Positions 25,101-34,060 of a DNA stretch of 64,000 nt are shown here, piece after piece. Each line of letters opens with the position of its first letter. The stretch's first letter is position 1. The stretch is from Chitinophaga sp. HK235 (GTDB lineage Bacteria > Bacteroidota > Bacteroidia > Chitinophagales > Chitinophagaceae): contig NZ_CP073766.1 of the NCBI RefSeq assembly GCF_018255755.1, positions 5,020,501-5,084,500 of the forward strand. The letters are read 5' to 3'. The notes under the pieces were generated by a model. The model was given only the letters and a program-made list of their open reading frames with translations, did not search any database and was not told the origin of the DNA. The position numbers were made by a program, and so were the translations under genes.

Positions 25101-26267
25101 TTATAATCTGCATTGTACCTGCACGATCATCAGATTGCTGCTGTGCGTTTTGGTACCGGGGATATCCTTGTCATAGTCGTCGATCTGCATGCCCAGTTGT
25201 ATGCGTCCTCCATAATCTTTCAGAAATGCAAGACTTATCATCGGGATATAGGAACGCCGCGCATTGCCGGCATGCCTGAAATCCTCATTAAAATATTCAT
25301 AGCGCATAGACACTTCTATCGATGTGAGTTTGTGATAATTGATCTTATAACGGAAGTTGGGTAGCACATAAACACCATTCATCTGATAATCACTCAGCGG
25401 TCCTTTCCGGAGGCTGTCTGCCAGGGAGTAGAACAACCGGTGATTAGTACACTGTTTGAATTCTGTTTGCAGCTGCAGGTCCAGTTTTTCTGCCAGTGGA
25501 ATTACTCCGCTGAAGTCTATCCCCAACGCATAAACGCCATATCTTCTTACGGCACCAAATCCGCCATTGAGGCCCAGCGACAACCTGTTCATGTCTCCAA
25601 ACTCCAGCCTGGTGGAAACCAGTTTTCCATTATCATCATCCGATATCTGGTTGCGGTTGTTGCCATTCACCACGTTGATAGCGTATTTAATGGGCCATCT
25701 CGCCATCTTCCGGAAGGTGCCGAACATAGACACACCCACCTGAAAACTTTGCCAGCCATTATTTCCGAATGCATAATACTGATTAGAGAAATCCATCGAC
25801 TGGATAATATCCACCGGATAAAGGTCTTCCAGGCCGAAGGAAGGTCTGAACTGTCCTACCGTAAAATTGACCGCATCATTCCAGCGGTAGGATATAAAAG
25901 CGTTTTCCAACACTTTTCCTTTGGGGTCGCTGGCAAAATCGGCGAAGTTAACCAGACAGCTGGCTGTAAACCGGTCGCTGACCTGCGCTTTCACCTGAAG
26001 CCTTGCCCGTTTAATACTGAAACTGTTGCGCACCACTTCCTTTTCTTCGTCTGTTTGGTGTACTCCGTTCACATCTATGTTCGATTTGAGAGACAGCGTA
26101 TAACGGGCCTGGAATACTCCGCCCAGTGTCACTCGTTTCAGAAAACCAACTTTCTGTGCAGTGGTATCAACCGAGGTGGTATCTATCGCCAGCCCATTTC
26201 CTGCATACGTCAACGGGATCCCTGCAACTAAAAAGGTGGCAAATAGTAAGACACTTCGTTTATGCAT
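25101..26267 (-). CDS. phosphate-selective porin O/P-like outer-membrane protein
   Basis: 388 residues; signal peptide MHKRSVLLFATFLVAGIPLTYA, then a porin-type barrel (GGVFQARYTLSL, RARLQVKAQVSDRFTASC, FTVGQFRPSFGLEDLYPVD, VSMRYEYFNEDF) resembling the OprO/OprP family, which is used widely in Bacteroidota for many solutes. Only 41 bp separate it from sdhC, so it may be the first gene of the sdh operon. No TAnnTTTG box was found in the 143 bp upstream. Solute unknown; dicarboxylate uptake would suit the context but is a guess. Confidence 0.82.
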   Translation of the reverse strand: MHKRSVLLFATFLVAGIPLTYAGNGLAIDTTSVDTTAQKVGFLKRVTLGGVFQARYTLSLKSNIDVNGVHQTDEEKEVVRNSFSIKRARLQVKAQVSDRFTASCLVNFADFASDPKGKVLENAFISYRWNDAVNFTVGQFRPSFGLEDLYPVDIIQSMDFSNQYYAFGNNGWQSFQVGVSMFGTFRKMARWPIKYAINVVNGNNRNQISDDDNGKLVSTRLEFGDMNRLSLGLNGGFGAVRRYGVYALGIDFSGVIPLAEKLDLQLQTEFKQCTNHRLFYSLADSLRKGPLSDYQMNGVYVLPNFRYKINYHKLTSIEVSMRYEYFNEDFRHAGNARRSYIPMISLAFLKDYGGRIQLGMQIDDYDKDIPGTKTHSSNLMIVQVQCRL

Positions 26268-26352
26268 GCACGGTTGTTGTGAATTTCAGAATAGGCGGTT
26301 ATTTATTGGGGATAACAATATGCAGCAGGGAAATGTTTGGAGGCGGGCAGGA

Positions 26353-26388
26353 TAAAAAAATCCCGTTCCGGCATAACCGGAACGGGAT
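26353..26388 (-). terminator. terminator of the S46 peptidase gene
   Basis: ATCCCGTTCCGG and CCGGAACGGGAT form a perfect 12-bp stem with an ATAAC-type loop; on the minus strand seven T follow. Confidence 0.92.
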
Positions 26389-26410
26389 CTGTATTTTTAA
26401 GCAGAAGGAC

Positions 26411-28573
26411 TTATTTCACCAGCTTCAGCTCATCGATGATGTTTTTGGCACCACCCAGTTTTTCGATGCACCACAGCACATAGCGTACATCTACGCAGAT
26501 AGTGCGGTTGTAGTCAGCGTCGAACTGGATTTTGTGGCTCAGCGCTTCGTAGTTGCCATCGAAGGCCAGACCAATCAATTCGCCGTTAGCGTTGATCACC
26601 GGAGAACCGGAGTTACCGCCGGTAATGTCGTTGGTAGTGATAAAGGCCACTACTACGTCGTTGCGTTTAGCGTCTTTGTATTGACCGAAATCTTTTTTGT
26701 TGTACAGGTCCATGTAGTTGGCCGGGAGGTCAAATTCGTAGTCACCTGGTACATATTTCTCGATCACGCCTTTCATGGTAGTAACATAATCGTAATGTAC
26801 AGCATCGCGTGGAGAATATGGTTTCACCTGGCCAAAAGAGAGGCGCATGGTGAAGTTGGCATCAGGATACCTGTTGGCGTTAGGTTGCATCTGCATTACA
26901 CCTTTCAGGTATTCGCGGCACAGGTCGTTGTTTTTCAGCGCGAACTGGCTATAGATAGGCTGGTATTTACCGGCGTAGTTTTTAATGAAGGTGCTGACAT
27001 AAGCAAAAAGAGGATCGTTTTGCAGGGTTACAGCATCCGGATTGGCCATAAATGCTTTCCATTTGGCATCATCAAAAATGATGGTGTTGTTCATCAGGTA
27101 AGCAGCCCAGAGTTTCCAGGTGTTGTCATCTTCGAGGCTGCCGAATTTGTTTTTCAGCGCTTCGTAGAAGCCGATAGGTTGCTGATCTTTAGGCACGTCG
27201 TTGTAGAACATGCGGGCAGTAGCAGCCAGGATTTTCTGATCACTGGGTTTGTTTTCGCTTTCGAAGAAAGTGATTCTTGCTTTATCAGCAGCAACAGCAG
27301 CCTGTTGAGCGGCATCTTTAGCGCTACCTGGTGTTACCAGTGCTTTTTCCACTGCCATCAGGGTACCTGCATAAGCAGCTGCCGGAGAACCGAGAATACC
27401 TTCATTCAGATATACACGGTGTTTGGCATAAGGGCTCCATGCTTTGTAAGCAGCAGCATAATCGTTCATGATATTGGCGAACTCAGGTTTATCCTGTGCC
27501 CATTTGGCGAAAGCAGCTTCGTTCTTTTCTTTTTGTTCCAGTACGTGGTGTTGTTTCAGCTGTTTGGTTTCGCCGTCAAAGAACTTCCAGTAGTTGGCGA
27601 TACCGGCATAATTAGACGCCAGTTTCAGTTTTACTGCCGGATCTTTCGCCATCTGTTCCATCATGGCTTTCAGTCTTACGTCGCGCAGATTTACCAGAGA
27701 TGGGTTTTCCACTTCTGTTTTCAGCTTGATGCCATAAGAAGTTTCGTAACGGTTGGTACCACCAGGGTAACCGAAGATCATGGCGTAATCATTTTCTTTT
27801 ACACCTTTGATGGATACCGGCAGGAAGTGTTTAGGTTTCAGCGGAACGTTGTCTTTGGAATAAGACGCTGGTTTACCATCTTTGGTAGCATATACGCGGA
27901 AGACAGAGAAATCACCGGTATGACGGGGCCATTCCCAGTTGTCGGTATCACCACCGAATTTACCTACGCTTTCAGGAGGAGTACCTACCAGGCGAACGTC
28001 TTTAAAGCGCTCGTATACAAACAGCAGGTATTGATTAGCTTTGAACATGGGCACCACTTTAGCTTCGTAGCCGGTGCCGGTGGTAGCTTTGGTGATGATA
28101 TCGTTGTAAACATCCTGTTCTTTTTTCACTCTGTCAGCGCCGTTAAGCCCTTTCAGCTGTGCTTCCACATCTTTCGTTACATCTTCCACTTTTACCAGGA
28201 ACTGTACAGAAAGCATGGGGGAAGAAATTTCTTCCTGTTTATTTTTTGCGTAGAAGCCGTTTTTGAGATAGTTATGTTCTACAGAGCTGGCAGCAGCAAT
28301 TGCGCCATAACCGCAGTGGTGGTTCGTAAAGATCAAGCCTTCATTGCTTACAATTTCACCGGTACAACCTCCGCCAAAGATTACGATCGCATCCTTCATG
28401 GAAGCTTTGTTGATGCTATACAGCTGCTCTTTGGTTAATTTGAGGCCTCTTTTGACCATGTCATTGTAGGTTTGCTGGCCCAATAAATAAGGGAGCCACA
28501 TGCCCTCGTCTGCTTTCGCCCATTGAATGCTTATGCTGAGCAGGAGGAGCAAAACCACTAATTTTTTTCTCAT
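26411..28573 (-). CDS. S46-family dipeptidyl peptidase, DPP7-like
   Basis: 720 residues with a signal peptide (MRKKLVVLLLLLSISIQWAKA). The chymotrypsin-like site is visible: His85/His86 in FTNHHCGYG, and nucleophile Ser655 in TGGNSGSPV. Residue 673, eighteen after the Ser, is Gly (GLAFDGN); in this family Gly there marks DPP7 (hydrophobic P1) and Arg marks DPP11 (Asp/Glu P1), so DPP7-type specificity is expected. It removes dipeptides from peptides in the periplasm for peptide nutrition. Single gene with its own terminator and a -7 box at 28603-28610. Confidence 0.94.
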   Translation of the reverse strand: MRKKLVVLLLLLSISIQWAKADEGMWLPYLLGQQTYNDMVKRGLKLTKEQLYSINKASMKDAIVIFGGGCTGEIVSNEGLIFTNHHCGYGAIAAASSVEHNYLKNGFYAKNKQEEISSPMLSVQFLVKVEDVTKDVEAQLKGLNGADRVKKEQDVYNDIITKATTGTGYEAKVVPMFKANQYLLFVYERFKDVRLVGTPPESVGKFGGDTDNWEWPRHTGDFSVFRVYATKDGKPASYSKDNVPLKPKHFLPVSIKGVKENDYAMIFGYPGGTNRYETSYGIKLKTEVENPSLVNLRDVRLKAMMEQMAKDPAVKLKLASNYAGIANYWKFFDGETKQLKQHHVLEQKEKNEAAFAKWAQDKPEFANIMNDYAAAYKAWSPYAKHRVYLNEGILGSPAAAYAGTLMAVEKALVTPGSAKDAAQQAAVAADKARITFFESENKPSDQKILAATARMFYNDVPKDQQPIGFYEALKNKFGSLEDDNTWKLWAAYLMNNTIIFDDAKWKAFMANPDAVTLQNDPLFAYVSTFIKNYAGKYQPIYSQFALKNNDLCREYLKGVMQMQPNANRYPDANFTMRLSFGQVKPYSPRDAVHYDYVTTMKGVIEKYVPGDYEFDLPANYMDLYNKKDFGQYKDAKRNDVVVAFITTNDITGGNSGSPVINANGELIGLAFDGNYEALSHKIQFDADYNRTICVDVRYVLWCIEKLGGAKNIIDELKLVK

Positions 28574-28602
28574 ATAAATTTGGTTTTGTTATAAAAGGAC
28601 CT

Positions 28603-28610
28603 CAAACCTA
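28603..28610 (-). promoter_or_regulatory. -7 box of the S46 peptidase gene
   Basis: CAAACCTA reads TAGGTTTG on the minus strand, a TAnnTTTG match about 30 nt upstream of the ATG at 28573. The rest of the AT-rich gap to 28821 shows nothing further. Confidence 0.5.
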
Positions 28611-28821
28611 GCTATTTTTTCGTTAACGGACGCATGTGTAGGTATAATGCACAACATTCTACCAACCATTAAATTGCACTAATAATTTATATATATTTTT
28701 CAGTCTGTAAATAATGTGTTCCGCGTGTGAACAAAAAAACTGGAATATGTTTTGATAAGGGGGGAACAACAAAGTACCCGTGCCAAAAATCATATTTTCT
28801 AACAGTTTAAATCAGTTGACC

Positions 28822-29265
28822 ATGAAAAAAATAATGTTATTACTGGGAGTAGCAGCATTTCTGGCGTGCAACGAGAATAAAAAGCAGCAGGAAAAGAAAG
28901 AAGAGGTGAAGGAAGGCGCTACTAAAGTTAAAGAAGACGTAAAAGCCACTGCCAAAAGCGCCGGGGAATACCTCGACGAGCAGAAAAAGCAGGCGGAGGA
29001 AGCTATCAGAGAGCGGATCAAACAAATAGACAAGACCAGTGACGAGTTAAAAAAAGAAGGAACTGCGAAAAGCAAGGCAGCCCGTAAAAAGCTGGAGAGC
29101 CTGAAAGCGGAGATGAATCAAAAGATGAAGGATGTCCAGAACAGCAGTGCCGATACCTGGGACAGCACACGTAAGGCCGCTGATGAGCTGATGAAAAAAT
29201 CTGATAAGGAGTGGACAGACTTCAAACAGGATTTCAAAGACCTGTTCAAACGTGATTCCGAGTAA
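28822..29265 (+). CDS. small lysine/glutamate-rich helical lipoprotein
   Basis: 147 residues from ATG 28822 (MKKIMLLLGVAAFLAC); lipobox Cys at 16. The mature part is almost entirely charged amphipathic helix with heptad-like spacing (KKEEVKEGATKVKEDVKATAKSA in parts, KKLESLKAEMNQKMKDV), resembling apolipoprotein or YtxH-like coiled-coil proteins. A GTG frame start at 28780 is rejected because the lipoprotein signal begins at 28822. No enzymatic motif is seen. Probably anchored to a membrane; function unknown. Tandem with rnhB 74 bp later. Confidence 0.78.
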   Translation: MKKIMLLLGVAAFLACNENKKQQEKKEEVKEGATKVKEDVKATAKSAGEYLDEQKKQAEEAIRERIKQIDKTSDELKKEGTAKSKAARKKLESLKAEMNQKMKDVQNSSADTWDSTRKAADELMKKSDKEWTDFKQDFKDLFKRDSE

Positions 29266-29339
29266 GACGCTAAAATTCCGTAGTCCTTGTTCCTTGAACA
29301 TTAATCTTGTAATTTTACCCGTCTTAAACAGAACCGGAT

Positions 29340-29942
29340 TTGCTACTATCTCATTATCAGAACGAATTATTGGAGGCTGGCTGTGACGAGGCCGGAAGAG
29401 GGTGCCTGGCAGGCCCTGTGTTTGCGGCAGCTGTGATTTTACCAGCAGGTTTCAGCCATCCGTTACTCAATGATTCCAAACAATTGAGCCCGGCAGACCG
29501 CGATCTGTTGCGCGGAGTAATAGAAAAAGAGGCATTGCACTACGCTGTTGCCAGTGTAGACCATGCGGAGATTGACAAGATAAACATACTAAAAGCCTCT
29601 TTCCGGGCTATGCACCTGGCATTGGAGCAACTGAGCCGGCAACCGGAATTCATCATCGTTGATGGAAACCGGTTTTATGCCTATGGCAAAACACCTTTTG
29701 CCTGCATTGTCAAGGGAGATGGTAAATATGCATCCATTGCGGCCGCCTCTATTCTTGCCAAAACGTACCGGGATGAGTATATGCAACAGTTGCATCAGGA
29801 ATACCCGCACTTTGGCTGGAATGAGAACAAAGGCTATCCTACCAGGCAGCACAGGGAAGCACTGCGGGAATTTGGTGAATCACCTTACCACCGCAAGTCA
29901 TTCCGCCTGTTGCCCGATGAGCAACTGGAACTGGATTTATAG
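29340..29942 (+). CDS. rnhB: ribonuclease HII
   Basis: 200 residues. Catalytic acidic residues are present: D16 and E17 in GCDEAGRG and D108 in IIVDGN, plus the KGDGKYASIAAASILAK segment. It removes ribonucleotides and RNA primers from DNA. The start must be TTG 29340 (MLLSHYQNELLEAG): the frame is closed by a stop at 29325 and no ATG occurs before the catalytic motif. A near-match to the -7 box (TAATTTTA) lies about 25 nt upstream. Confidence 0.93.
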   Translation: MLLSHYQNELLEAGCDEAGRGCLAGPVFAAAVILPAGFSHPLLNDSKQLSPADRDLLRGVIEKEALHYAVASVDHAEIDKINILKASFRAMHLALEQLSRQPEFIIVDGNRFYAYGKTPFACIVKGDGKYASIAAASILAKTYRDEYMQQLHQEYPHFGWNENKGYPTRQHREALREFGESPYHRKSFRLLPDEQLELDL

Positions 29943-30034
29943 CCCTTCCGGCTATCAGCCGCCCACCGTTAGCCAAATATCCGCTAACTGTTGACTGCTA
30001 TAGACGGTAAGGCTATCGTTAACCTTATACTTAT

Positions 30035-30042
30035 TAATTTTG
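30035..30042 (+). promoter_or_regulatory. -7 box of rpoN
   Basis: TAATTTTG at 30035-30042 fits TAnnTTTG, 21 nt before the ATG at 30064. No -33 TTG seen. Confidence 0.5.
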
Positions 30043-30063
30043 CCCTGATAGGGAACGATTATT

Positions 30064-31560
30064 ATGCTAAAGCAGACACAACAGCAAAAGTTATTGCAGA
30101 AACTTTCACCACAGCAGATTCAGTTGATGAAACTGCTGCAGGTGCCTACTGTCAACCTGGAAGAGAGGATTAAAGAAGAACTGGAGGAAAACCCTGCACT
30201 GGAATATGGTGAAGATGCACATGAAGATGAGTTTAAAGAACAGGAAGAGTTTGATGCAAAAACTGAGACTGACGAAGAGGATGAGTTTGAGCCGGATGGC
30301 AGCGAAAACGAATACGACAATATTGATATTTCCGAATATGTGAGCGAAGGGGATGATGATGTAGCGGATTATAAACTGCGTGACGACAATTACCCTGATC
30401 CGGACGAGAGCAACAAAACCATCCCTATTCGGGTGGAAACCTCTTTCCATGAGCATCTTCTGAGTCAGCTGGGCATGCTGGAACTCGACGAGCACCAGAA
30501 TACCATTGCAGAACATATCATTGGCAGTATTGACGATGACGGCTATCTGCGCCGGGAAGTAAGTGCAATGGTGGACGACCTCTCCTTCTCTCAGAATATA
30601 GACACCAGTGAAGAAGAGATCCGTGAGCTGATCAAAAAGATCCAGGATTTTGACCCTGCCGGCGTATGCGCCACCGACCTGAAAGAGTGCCTGCTCTTAC
30701 AGTTGAAACGCAAAGCTCAGGAAGATGAAGGTGTACATAATGCCTACCTGATCCTCGAAAATTATTTTGACGAGTTTACCAAGAAACACTACGAAAAGAT
30801 CCAGAAGGCGATGAGCCTGAGTGATGAGGGCCTGAAAGGAGCCATCAATCAGATCATCAAGCTGAATCCCAAACCGGGAGGCAACTATGCGACCCTCAAT
30901 AAAGCCGAGAGTTATGTATTGCCTGACTTCTTCATTATAAATAATGCCGGCAAGCTGGAACTGACGCTCAATTCACGTAATGCACCGGACCTCCGTATTT
31001 CCGGCGGTTACCGCGATATGCTGCGGGAATACGACCGGGGAGACAAAAAGGACAAGCGCCAGAAAGAGGCCGTACTGTTTATCAAACAGAAGATCGACGC
31101 CGCCAAGTGGTTTATTGATGCTATCAAACAACGTCAGCATACCCTGTTATCTACTATGGAGTCCATCATGGACTATCAGCGGGAGTTTTTCCTGACCGGC
31201 GACGAAACCACCATGAAGCCGATGATCCTGAAAGATATTGCCGACCGTACACAACTGGACATCTCCACGGTGAGCCGTGTGGCCAACAGCAAATATGTGC
31301 AGACGGAATTTGGTACTTTCAAGCTGAAGTTCTTCTTTTCTGAGTCCCTGTCTACTGATAGCGGGGAGGAAGTATCCACCAGGGAGGTGAAGAAGATCCT
31401 CTCTGATCTGATAGAGGCAGAGAACAAGCGGAAGCCGCTGAGTGACGAAAACCTCACGAAGATGTTGCAGGACAAAGGATATAATATTGCCCGCCGTACG
31501 GTGGCCAAATACAGGGAGCAGCTGAACATACCGGTTGCCCGTTTACGTAAAGAATTATAA
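30064..31560 (+). CDS. rpoN: RNA polymerase sigma-54 factor
   Basis: 498 residues. Region I is glutamine/leucine-rich (QQIQLMKLLQVPTVNLEERI), region II is strongly acidic (residues ~50-125), and region III ends in the RpoN box ARRTVAKYRE at 476-485, which reads the -24 element. It directs polymerase to -24/-12 promoters and needs an AAA+ activator. The membrane protein gene begins 10 bp after its stop and probably shares the transcript. Confidence 0.97.
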   Translation: MLKQTQQQKLLQKLSPQQIQLMKLLQVPTVNLEERIKEELEENPALEYGEDAHEDEFKEQEEFDAKTETDEEDEFEPDGSENEYDNIDISEYVSEGDDDVADYKLRDDNYPDPDESNKTIPIRVETSFHEHLLSQLGMLELDEHQNTIAEHIIGSIDDDGYLRREVSAMVDDLSFSQNIDTSEEEIRELIKKIQDFDPAGVCATDLKECLLLQLKRKAQEDEGVHNAYLILENYFDEFTKKHYEKIQKAMSLSDEGLKGAINQIIKLNPKPGGNYATLNKAESYVLPDFFIINNAGKLELTLNSRNAPDLRISGGYRDMLREYDRGDKKDKRQKEAVLFIKQKIDAAKWFIDAIKQRQHTLLSTMESIMDYQREFFLTGDETTMKPMILKDIADRTQLDISTVSRVANSKYVQTEFGTFKLKFFFSESLSTDSGEEVSTREVKKILSDLIEAENKRKPLSDENLTKMLQDKGYNIARRTVAKYREQLNIPVARLRKEL

Positions 31561-31570
31561 GAATAAGAGA

Positions 31571-32266
31571 ATGATGCAAGAACACGCAGTACCGGAAAGG
31601 AACATCACTAACCAGGAATGGCCGGTATTTCCGCCTGTTGCCCGGTCCGCCGCGCAGGTTATTTCCTATATCACCCATCCGTTGTTTATACCAACGCTGG
31701 TCACTTTCCTGATACTGCAGTCTATTCCCGAATACATGGTGGCGTTTAAGCCGCAGAGCATGCGTTTTGCGTTTGATATGCTGTATTTCCGGGTGGGCAT
31801 CATCACGGTGCTGTTTCCGTTGTTGACAGTGCTGCTGGCCAAGCAGCTGGGATTTATCCCGTCTATTTATATGAAAACGCAGCGGGAGCGGATTATTCCT
31901 TATGTGGCGATCATTATTTATTATTTCTGGGCATTTTATACCTTTTTACAGGAGGGTCGTGCGCCCCGTTTTTATTCGGCCTTTTTCCTGGGGTCTTTTC
32001 TGGCCATTTCCATTTCCTTTGTTACCAATACTTTTATGAAGACCAGTATGCACAGCATTGGCTGGGGCGGGGTGATCGGATTCCTGCTGTCGCTGATGTG
32101 GGGGATGCATATGAATGTGTCGGTGCCGCTGGTGATCACCTTTTTTGTGACGGGTATTGTGGCTACAGCGCGGATGGTGCTGCATGCACATTCGCCTGCG
32201 GAGATTTATACGGGTATCTTTATCGGTATTATCACGCAGCTGGCCGCGTGCTGGATCCTGGTCTGA
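31571..32266 (+). CDS. PAP2-like multi-pass membrane protein
   Basis: 231 residues from ATG 31571 (MMQEHAVPERN; the second ATG at 31574 is equally possible). About six membrane helices. The last third echoes PAP2 phosphatase motifs (NTFMKTSMHSIG for the PSGH motif; TARMVLHAHSPAEIYTG for the SRxxxxxHxxxD motif), but the C1 motif KxxxxxxRP is absent and the final Asp is Glu, so activity on lipid phosphates is uncertain. Co-transcription with rpoN is likely from the 10-bp gap. Followed by a stem-loop at 32290-32340. Confidence 0.72.
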   Translation: MMQEHAVPERNITNQEWPVFPPVARSAAQVISYITHPLFIPTLVTFLILQSIPEYMVAFKPQSMRFAFDMLYFRVGIITVLFPLLTVLLAKQLGFIPSIYMKTQRERIIPYVAIIIYYFWAFYTFLQEGRAPRFYSAFFLGSFLAISISFVTNTFMKTSMHSIGWGGVIGFLLSLMWGMHMNVSVPLVITFFVTGIVATARMVLHAHSPAEIYTGIFIGIITQLAACWILV

Positions 32267-32289
32267 CCGGTATCCCATCCTGAACAACC

Positions 32290-32340
32290 TATTCCTTGCG
32301 GTTTTCCTCTTTTTATCCAGGAAAAACATAACAAGGAATA
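32290..32340 (+). terminator. stem-loop after the PAP2-like gene
   Basis: TATTCCTTG (32290-32298) pairs with CAAGGAATA (32332-32340), with an inner GTTTTCCT/AGGAAAAAC helix. The tail is only AGATATATT, so it may stabilise the mRNA end and not terminate. Confidence 0.6.
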
Positions 32341-32509
32341 AGATATATTCAGGATGGGGGAAAGAAATTTTTGGGGTTTACCTTGTTTCAGCCGGATTGC
32401 CTTTTCCGGTAACCATGGATGCAAGGCCGCAAGGCAGGTTAACAAACAGACTAACAAACATTGGGGTAACAATCATCAACAACTAAACTTGACAATGCAA
32501 AAGTCCGAT

Positions 32510-32560
32510 ATTCTGCATTGAACCTCAAGCGTATAACTACGCTTTTTCAAAATGCAGTAT
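32510..32560 (+). other. nested hairpin in the 560-bp gap before recA
   Basis: Inner perfect stem AAGCGTA/TACGCTT with TAAC loop (32527-32544) followed by five T; outer arms ATTCTGCATTGAA (32510-32522) and TTCAAAATGCAGTAT (32546-32560) pair with a two-base bulge. It may be a terminator or a small structured RNA. The rest of 32267-32826 has no convincing gene. Confidence 0.55.
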
Positions 32561-32707
32561 TTTCCCTTTCCCCCGTCGCTGAGAATTTTTTGAGAAAGAA
32601 ATGATTACGCACATTCAATGCGTAATGGCTTCCCATCTTTGTATTGTCGTTACGGGCAATGCAGATGTGAAGAAGAGAATGAGTGATAGTTCGATATAAA
32701 TACTACT

Positions 32708-32776
32708 TTTTTTAGCATTAAAAATAAAATGCTAAAAAATTTAGGAAAATCAAAAATTAGGTTATAATTTAGCATT
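32708..32776 (+). promoter_or_regulatory. operator-like TTTAGCATT repeats upstream of recA
   Basis: An 11-bp perfect palindrome, TTTTTTAGCAT (32708-32718) and ATGCTAAAAAA (32729-32739), followed by a third half-site TTTAGCATT at 32768-32776, five bases before the -33 element. The arrangement suggests a DNA-binding regulator. Confidence 0.5.
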
Positions 32777-32780
32777 CCAG

Positions 32781-32808
32781 TTGGAGATATGCTTTTCGAT
32801 TAAATTTG
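32781..32808 (+). promoter_or_regulatory. recA promoter
   Basis: TTG at 32781-32783, 17-nt spacer, TAAATTTG at 32801-32808. The predicted start site falls about 12 nt before the ATG at 32827, so the leader is very short. Confidence 0.7.
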
Positions 32809-32826
32809 CAAAAAACAACTACAGAT

Positions 32827-33837
32827 ATGTCTACAGCCAATACTGAAAAATTGAAGGCGTTACGCCTCACAATGGATAAGATAGAGAAGGATTTCGGTAA
32901 GGGATCCGTGATGATGATGGGCGAAAAAGCAGAGGCTCCAATGGAAGTAATTTCTTCTGGTTCATTGGGTCTTGATATCGCACTGGGCATTGGTGGTTTT
33001 CCTAAGGGCAGGATTATTGAGATCTATGGTCCTGAATCTTCCGGTAAAACAACAGTAGCCATTCATACTATTGCGGAAGCGCAAAAGAAAGGTGGTATCT
33101 GTGCCATTGTGGATGCGGAGCACGCTTTTGACAGCAGCTACGCCCGCAGACTGGGTGTTGATGTGGACTCCCTCCTCATTTCACAGCCAGACCATGGTGA
33201 GCAGGCACTGGAGATCGCAGACCGTCTGATTTTATCCGGAGCGGTAGACGTAGTGGTAGTGGATTCTGTAGCTGCACTGGTACCGAAGAGCGAGCTGGAA
33301 GGAGAAATGGGTGACAGCAAAATGGGTCTGCAGGCACGTTTGATGTCTCAGGCACTGCGTAAGCTGACAGCCACCATCGCTAAAACCAACTGCTGCTGCA
33401 TATTCATCAACCAGCTGCGTGAGAAAATCGGTGTTATGTTTGGTAACCCGGAAACGACTACCGGTGGTAATGCACTGAAGTTCTATGCTTCTGTAAGACT
33501 GGATATCCGCCGCATGAGCCAACTGAAAGATGGCGACGAAGCGATCGGTAACCGTGTAAAAGTAAAAGTGGTTAAAAATAAAGTGGCGCCTCCATTCCGT
33601 CAGGCCGAATTCGATATCATCTATGGTCTGGGTATTTCCAAAATGGGTGAAATCATCGATATGGGCGTAGAATATGGTATCATACAGAAAAGTGGTAGCT
33701 GGTTCAGCTACGACACCAATAAACTGGGTCAGGGCCGTGATGCAGTAAAACAATTACTGAACGACAACCCGGAACTGTCTGCAGAAATCGAAGCAAAGAT
33801 CAAAGTGAAAATTGCTGAGAAACGAGAAGAAGCTTAA
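32827..33837 (+). CDS. recA: recombinase RecA
   Basis: 336 residues from ATG 32827 (MSTANTEKLKALRLTMDKIEKDFGKG in two parts); an upstream TTG at 32806 lies inside the promoter box. Walker A GPESSGKTT at 68-76, VVVVDSVAALVP for Walker B, loop L1/L2 region with INQLREKIGVMFG and TTGGNALKFYAS. It forms ATP-dependent filaments on single-stranded DNA for recombination and SOS signalling. It is monocistronic, with a repeat-rich promoter region and a terminator 91 bp downstream. Confidence 0.98.
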   Translation: MSTANTEKLKALRLTMDKIEKDFGKGSVMMMGEKAEAPMEVISSGSLGLDIALGIGGFPKGRIIEIYGPESSGKTTVAIHTIAEAQKKGGICAIVDAEHAFDSSYARRLGVDVDSLLISQPDHGEQALEIADRLILSGAVDVVVVDSVAALVPKSELEGEMGDSKMGLQARLMSQALRKLTATIAKTNCCCIFINQLREKIGVMFGNPETTTGGNALKFYASVRLDIRRMSQLKDGDEAIGNRVKVKVVKNKVAPPFRQAEFDIIYGLGISKMGEIIDMGVEYGIIQKSGSWFSYDTNKLGQGRDAVKQLLNDNPELSAEIEAKIKVKIAEKREEA

Positions 33838-33927
33838 TTATTATGTAATTAGCTTTAAAGTAGAATTACCTTTTTTAAATACATAGAAGTTAGTTTTAGT
33901 TTTAGTAAGCATTGGGTTAGTATGCAC

Positions 33928-33958
33928 ATCCCTGCCTTATCCTGGGCGGGGATTTTTA
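33928..33958 (+). terminator. terminator of recA
   Basis: ATCCC-GCC and GGC-GGGAT pair (one offset base) and are followed by TTTTTATTTT. Confidence 0.75.
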
Positions 33959-33985
33959 TTTTGGACTGTGATAAATCCTGATGGA

Positions 33986-34060
33986 GATGATGGCCCTGAT
34001 GAATATTGATAATGGTAACTGTGATGGAAGATGATGAGCCCTGATGGATATTGATAATGG
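33986..34060. repeat. imperfect 30/31-bp direct repeat in the recA-typA gap
   Basis: Copies at 33986-34015 and 34030-34060 share GATGATG, GCCCTGATG and ATATTGATAATGG with one inserted base and one substitution. The gap 33838-34209 otherwise holds the recA and typA terminators. A reading frame over the repeats on the minus strand (IINIHQG twice) looks accidental. Confidence 0.65.

Noticed and set aside
26126..28438. A 770-residue open frame on the plus strand opposite the S46 peptidase
   Set aside because: It is the antisense shadow of a gene with intact catalytic motifs and has no domain of its own.
32440..32700. A small RNA gene such as 6S RNA or SRP RNA in the recA upstream gap
   Set aside because: No characteristic sequence was recognised; only the hairpin at 32510-32560 is supported.
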